Positions 61,731-64,000 of a stretch of DNA of 64,000 nucleotides are shown here, piece by piece. This stretch comes from Rathayibacter sp. VKM Ac-2879 (GTDB lineage Bacteria; Actinomycetota; Actinomycetes; Actinomycetales; Microbacteriaceae). The position numbers and the translations under genes were made by a program. Below the pieces are notes generated by a model. The model saw nothing but the letters and a program-made list of their open reading frames with translations, had not been told where the DNA came from and searched no databases. Within the stretch, counting starts at the first letter, position 1. The number at the start of each line of letters is the position of its first letter. Location: NCBI RefSeq assembly GCF_015351245.1, contig NZ_JADKSO010000002.1, forward strand, positions 186,001-250,000, written 5' to 3'.

Positions 61731-62645
61731 GTGCCCGAGCTGCCCGAGGTCGAAGTGGTGCGGGCCGGGCTCGCGCCCGCCGTCGCCGGCTCGCTCGTCA
61801 CGAGCGTCGAGATCGCCGACGAGCGCGCGCTCAAGCGGCACGTGCATCCGCACGGCACCTTCGAGAGGCTGCTGCTCGGGCGACGGTTGGAGGGAGCGGT
61901 GCGACGGGGCAAGTTCCTGTGGCTGCCGGCGGGGCGCGACGAGGCGCTGCTCGTGCACCTCGGGATGAGCGGCCAAGTGCTGCTGCGCTCGGCCGACGCG
62001 CCGCTCGCCCGCCTCACCCGCATCAGGATCGGGATGGAGCACCCGGAGCACGGCGAGCTCGCCCTACACTTCGTCGACCAGCGGATCTTCGGCTCGATGG
62101 CCGTCGACGAGCTGCTGCCGACCGCCGACGGGGCGCCCGGAGGCTACGCGGGTGAGGATGCACGCGAAGGCGACTGGCTGCGGACCGTCCCCTCGCAGGT
62201 GGCGCACATCGCGCGCGATCCGCTCGACCCCTCCTTCGACCTCGGCGGTGTCGTGGCAGCGCTGGCGCGGCGGGGCAGCGGGATCAAGCGGGCATTGCTC
62301 GACCAGACGCTGGTGAGCGGGATCGGCAACATCTATGCGGACGAGTCGCTGTGGGCGGCGGAGCTGCACCCGGAGCGACGGAGTTCGTCGTTGGGGGAGG
62401 CGCGGATCCGCCGGCTCTTCGCGGAGGTGCGGTCGGTGCTCGACCGAGCCCTTGCCGAGGGCGGCACGAGCTTCGACGCGCAGTACGTCAACGTCAACGG
62501 CGCCTCGGGGTACTTCTCGCACAACCTGAACGCCTATGGGCAGACGGGCCGACCGTGCCCGCGCTGCGGGACGGAGATCGTGCGTGTGCCGTTCATGAAC
62601 CGGTCCTCGCACCTCTGCCCGCGGTGTCAAAAGCTGCCGCGCTGA
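61731..62645 (+). CDS. mutM: formamidopyrimidine-DNA glycosylase
   Basis: MutM removes oxidised purines from DNA and nicks the backbone. The 304-residue protein starts PELPEVEVV after the initiator, with the catalytic Pro2 and Glu3, and ends in a four-cysteine zinc finger (CPRCGTEIV ... HLCPRCQ). The helix-two-turn-helix contains SGIGNIYADESLWAA. The start is GTG 61731, two bases after the rnc stop. The position after rnc is standard in actinobacteria. Confidence 0.94.
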   Translation: MPELPEVEVVRAGLAPAVAGSLVTSVEIADERALKRHVHPHGTFERLLLGRRLEGAVRRGKFLWLPAGRDEALLVHLGMSGQVLLRSADAPLARLTRIRIGMEHPEHGELALHFVDQRIFGSMAVDELLPTADGAPGGYAGEDAREGDWLRTVPSQVAHIARDPLDPSFDLGGVVAALARRGSGIKRALLDQTLVSGIGNIYADESLWAAELHPERRSSSLGEARIRRLFAEVRSVLDRALAEGGTSFDAQYVNVNGASGYFSHNLNAYGQTGRPCPRCGTEIVRVPFMNRSSHLCPRCQKLPR

Positions 62646-62753
62646 GTGGTGCGGTTCACTATTCAGGAAGGACGTTGCGTCGGCGACGTCTTCATGCGGA
62701 TCCGCGGCGCTGGACGAGGGATTGATCCTGCGTTGTGAACGGGACCGTGCCCG

Positions 62754-63470
62754 TCAGAGGGCGGCGGAGGCCTTCTCTGCCGGGGCGTGGCGGGTGTGGA
62801 CGGCCAGATCGCCGATCAGGGTGGCGATCAGGGTGATCGCCGCCGCGATCGCGAGGCCGAGCCAGAGGCCGACAAGGAGCGCGAGCGCGCCGACGCCCGC
62901 ACCGGCGGCGATCAGCACGATGGCGGCGGCGCGGCGGAACCACGGCTGACCCGAGCCGCCCGCCAGGCGCGAGTCCGCGGCGAGTCCGGTGATGGTGGAG
63001 GTGACGACGACGGTGGTGACGTCCTTGACCCCGAGGTGGCGAGCGGTCGCGGCCTGCAGTCCCATCGTGCCGCCGAGCACACCGGTGACGGTCAGCGCGA
63101 GCCACTCGGGGTGCTCGGGGGCGAGGCCGAGCACCAGGGCGAGCACGCCGAGCAGGAGCCCGACTGCCGTGAGAAGCGACGTCGTGCGGGTCGTCCAGCC
63201 CTTCGCGACCGGCCGCAGCACTCGGCCGCCGACCACGGCGCCGAGCATGAAGGCGCCGAGCGCGATTGCCGGACCCACGACCGGGAGATTGGCGACTCCC
63301 GAGAGCGCCATGCCCAGGATGACGACGTTGCCCGTCATGTTGCCGGCGAAGACGCGATCGAGGCCGAGGTAGCCGATGGCGTCGACGATCCCGGTCGAGA
63401 AGGTGAGGGCGAGCATGAGGCCGAGGGTGGCGGCGTCGGTGCGGGAGCGCAGGCGTCGGAACACGGTCAT
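62754..63470 (-). CDS. DUF1275 (YoaK) family membrane protein
   Basis: This 238-residue protein with six or so membrane segments has the DUF1275 features AATLGLMLALTFSTGIVDAI, FAGNMTGNVVILG and GLQAATARHLGVKDVTTVVVT. YoaK-type proteins are of unknown function. The start MTVFRRLRSRTD at 63470 is preferred: upstream codons would read through a palindromic repeat element. The gene lies alone between mutM and the acetamidase gene. Confidence 0.9.
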   Translation of the reverse strand: MTVFRRLRSRTDAATLGLMLALTFSTGIVDAIGYLGLDRVFAGNMTGNVVILGMALSGVANLPVVGPAIALGAFMLGAVVGGRVLRPVAKGWTTRTTSLLTAVGLLLGVLALVLGLAPEHPEWLALTVTGVLGGTMGLQAATARHLGVKDVTTVVVTSTITGLAADSRLAGGSGQPWFRRAAAIVLIAAGAGVGALALLVGLWLGLAIAAAITLIATLIGDLAVHTRHAPAEKASAAL

Positions 63471-63497
63471 CCTGTCGTCGAAGGGCGGGGCTGGCGT

Positions 63498-63558
63498 CGC
63501 GAGATGCCACTTATGCGTGCCTCCGCCGGCGTGTCGCCCGCACAAGTGGCATCTCGCG
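63498..63558. repeat. palindromic repeat element, copy 2
   Basis: Inverted arms (63498-63512 with 63544-63558 perfect, near-perfect a little further in) share sequence with copy 1 at 50388-50452, including the central GGCGTGTCG. It lies upstream of the start of the DUF1275 gene. The centres differ, so the arms are more conserved than the middle, as in REP/MITE-type elements. Confidence 0.8.
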
Positions 63559-63668
63559 GGGAGGTTGGCGGGTGCGCCGCCGATCCTGCCACGGATGTGC
63601 CACGTGGTCGAAACACGGCGGCGCTACTGTCGGAGCGGCGCGGGCGGTCCGCGAGAGAGCGGGGACGC

Positions 63669-64000
63669 ATGCAGCAAGCGGAAGGGGCGCTCCAGCCCGG
63701 CGAGGGAGTGCCGGACGGCGTGGACTACCTGGCGGCGGAGCCGGGCTCGGTGCTGTGGGGGCGGCTCCCGTGTGCGAGCGACCGGGCGGTGCTGACGATC
63801 GACTCCGGCGCGGAGGTCGTGATCGACACCCTGAGCCACGAGGGCGTGCTGGAGGACCAGGGCCGCGACCCGCTCGCGTACTTCGGCGCGCACGGGGTCC
63901 GACCCGAGGGCGTGTTGCGCGATGCGATCGCGCTCGCCGAGGCCGGCCCCTTCCGCGATACCGCGGTCGACGGCCCGCACGTGGTCACCGGTCCCATCGC
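63669..64000 (+). CDS. acetamidase/formamidase family protein (5' part)
   Basis: The gene runs off the right edge after 110 codons. Its sequence, including LAAEPGSVLWGRLP, RAVLTIDSGAEVVIDTLSHE and a later DGPHVVTGPI, matches the N terminus of FmdA/AmdA metal-dependent amidases that release ammonia from formamide or acetamide. GAGAGAG lies before the ATG at 63669. The frame is open to the end, so no stop is seen. Confidence 0.85.
   Translation, partial: MQQAEGALQPGEGVPDGVDYLAAEPGSVLWGRLPCASDRAVLTIDSGAEVVIDTLSHEGVLEDQGRDPLAYFGAHGVRPEGVLRDAIALAEAGPFRDTAVDGPHVVTGPI

Overview
The window is high-GC chromosomal DNA of an actinobacterium, most likely of the family Microbacteriaceae. The neighbourhood leuA, recO-uppS, dusB-dgt, dnaG fits this. 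So do an aceE-fasR-fabD-fabH-acpP-fabF cluster, a DUF3145 gene, an actinobacterial family-A polymerase with a degenerate exonuclease region, coenzyme F420 genes, and many leaderless promoters (TAnnnT placed 6-8 bases before ATG/GTG). I cannot name the genus with confidence.

1-25.4 kb is conserved core. It holds leucine synthesis (leuA), DNA repair and envelope genes (recO, uppS), tRNA and nucleotide metabolism (ybaK-type deacylase, dusB, dgt), primase, a peptide ABC-transporter operon with three nucleotide-binding domains and a D-2-hydroxyacid dehydrogenase, tRNA-Asn, a two-domain rRNA-type methyltransferase, a degenerate kinase-like membrane protein, a 16-codon leader ORF before a patatin-like gene, def, a DMT transporter, a GT4 glycosyltransferase and a CAT-anticodon tRNA.

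25.4-30.5 kb, just after that tRNA, is an eroded accessory island. It carries a DUF2971 gene, a DUF1883 gene, the C-terminal half of a tyrosine integrase, and a GNAT acetyltransferase gene split by a 2.7-kb insert. The insert encodes an acyltransferase-3/SGNH protein and is bounded by a 30-bp direct repeat. 35.4-37.1 kb is a second scar: a DUF6504-like gene fragment, an epoxide-hydrolase-like gene and a broken IS481-type transposase fragment.

30.5-35.4 and 37.1-41.8 kb hold small conserved hypotheticals, a LON-substrate-binding-domain protein, a GT2 glycosyltransferase, an MFS exporter, a 36-residue membrane protein, the family-A polymerase, a secreted coiled-coil lysozyme-like protein, a PadR regulator and DUF3145. 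41.8-49.6 kb joins pyruvate oxidation (aceE) to type II fatty-acid synthesis through a PucR/FasR-type regulator. 49.9-55.4 kb has an AhpE/PrxQ-like peroxiredoxin, a channel-like membrane protein, tRNA-Val, a second patatin and an RsbV-RsbW-RsbU partner-switching operon without an adjacent sigma factor.

55.4-60.0 kb places cofD (F420 synthesis) opposite a nitrilase-fold amidohydrolase, a dihydropyrimidinase and an F420-type LLM oxidoreductase, which suggests F420-linked pyrimidine or hydantoin breakdown. 60.1-64 kb is core again: yceD-like, rpmF, rnc, mutM, a DUF1275 protein and the start of an acetamidase/formamidase gene. Two copies of a ~62-bp palindromic element (50.4 and 63.5 kb) suggest a dispersed REP/MITE-like family.
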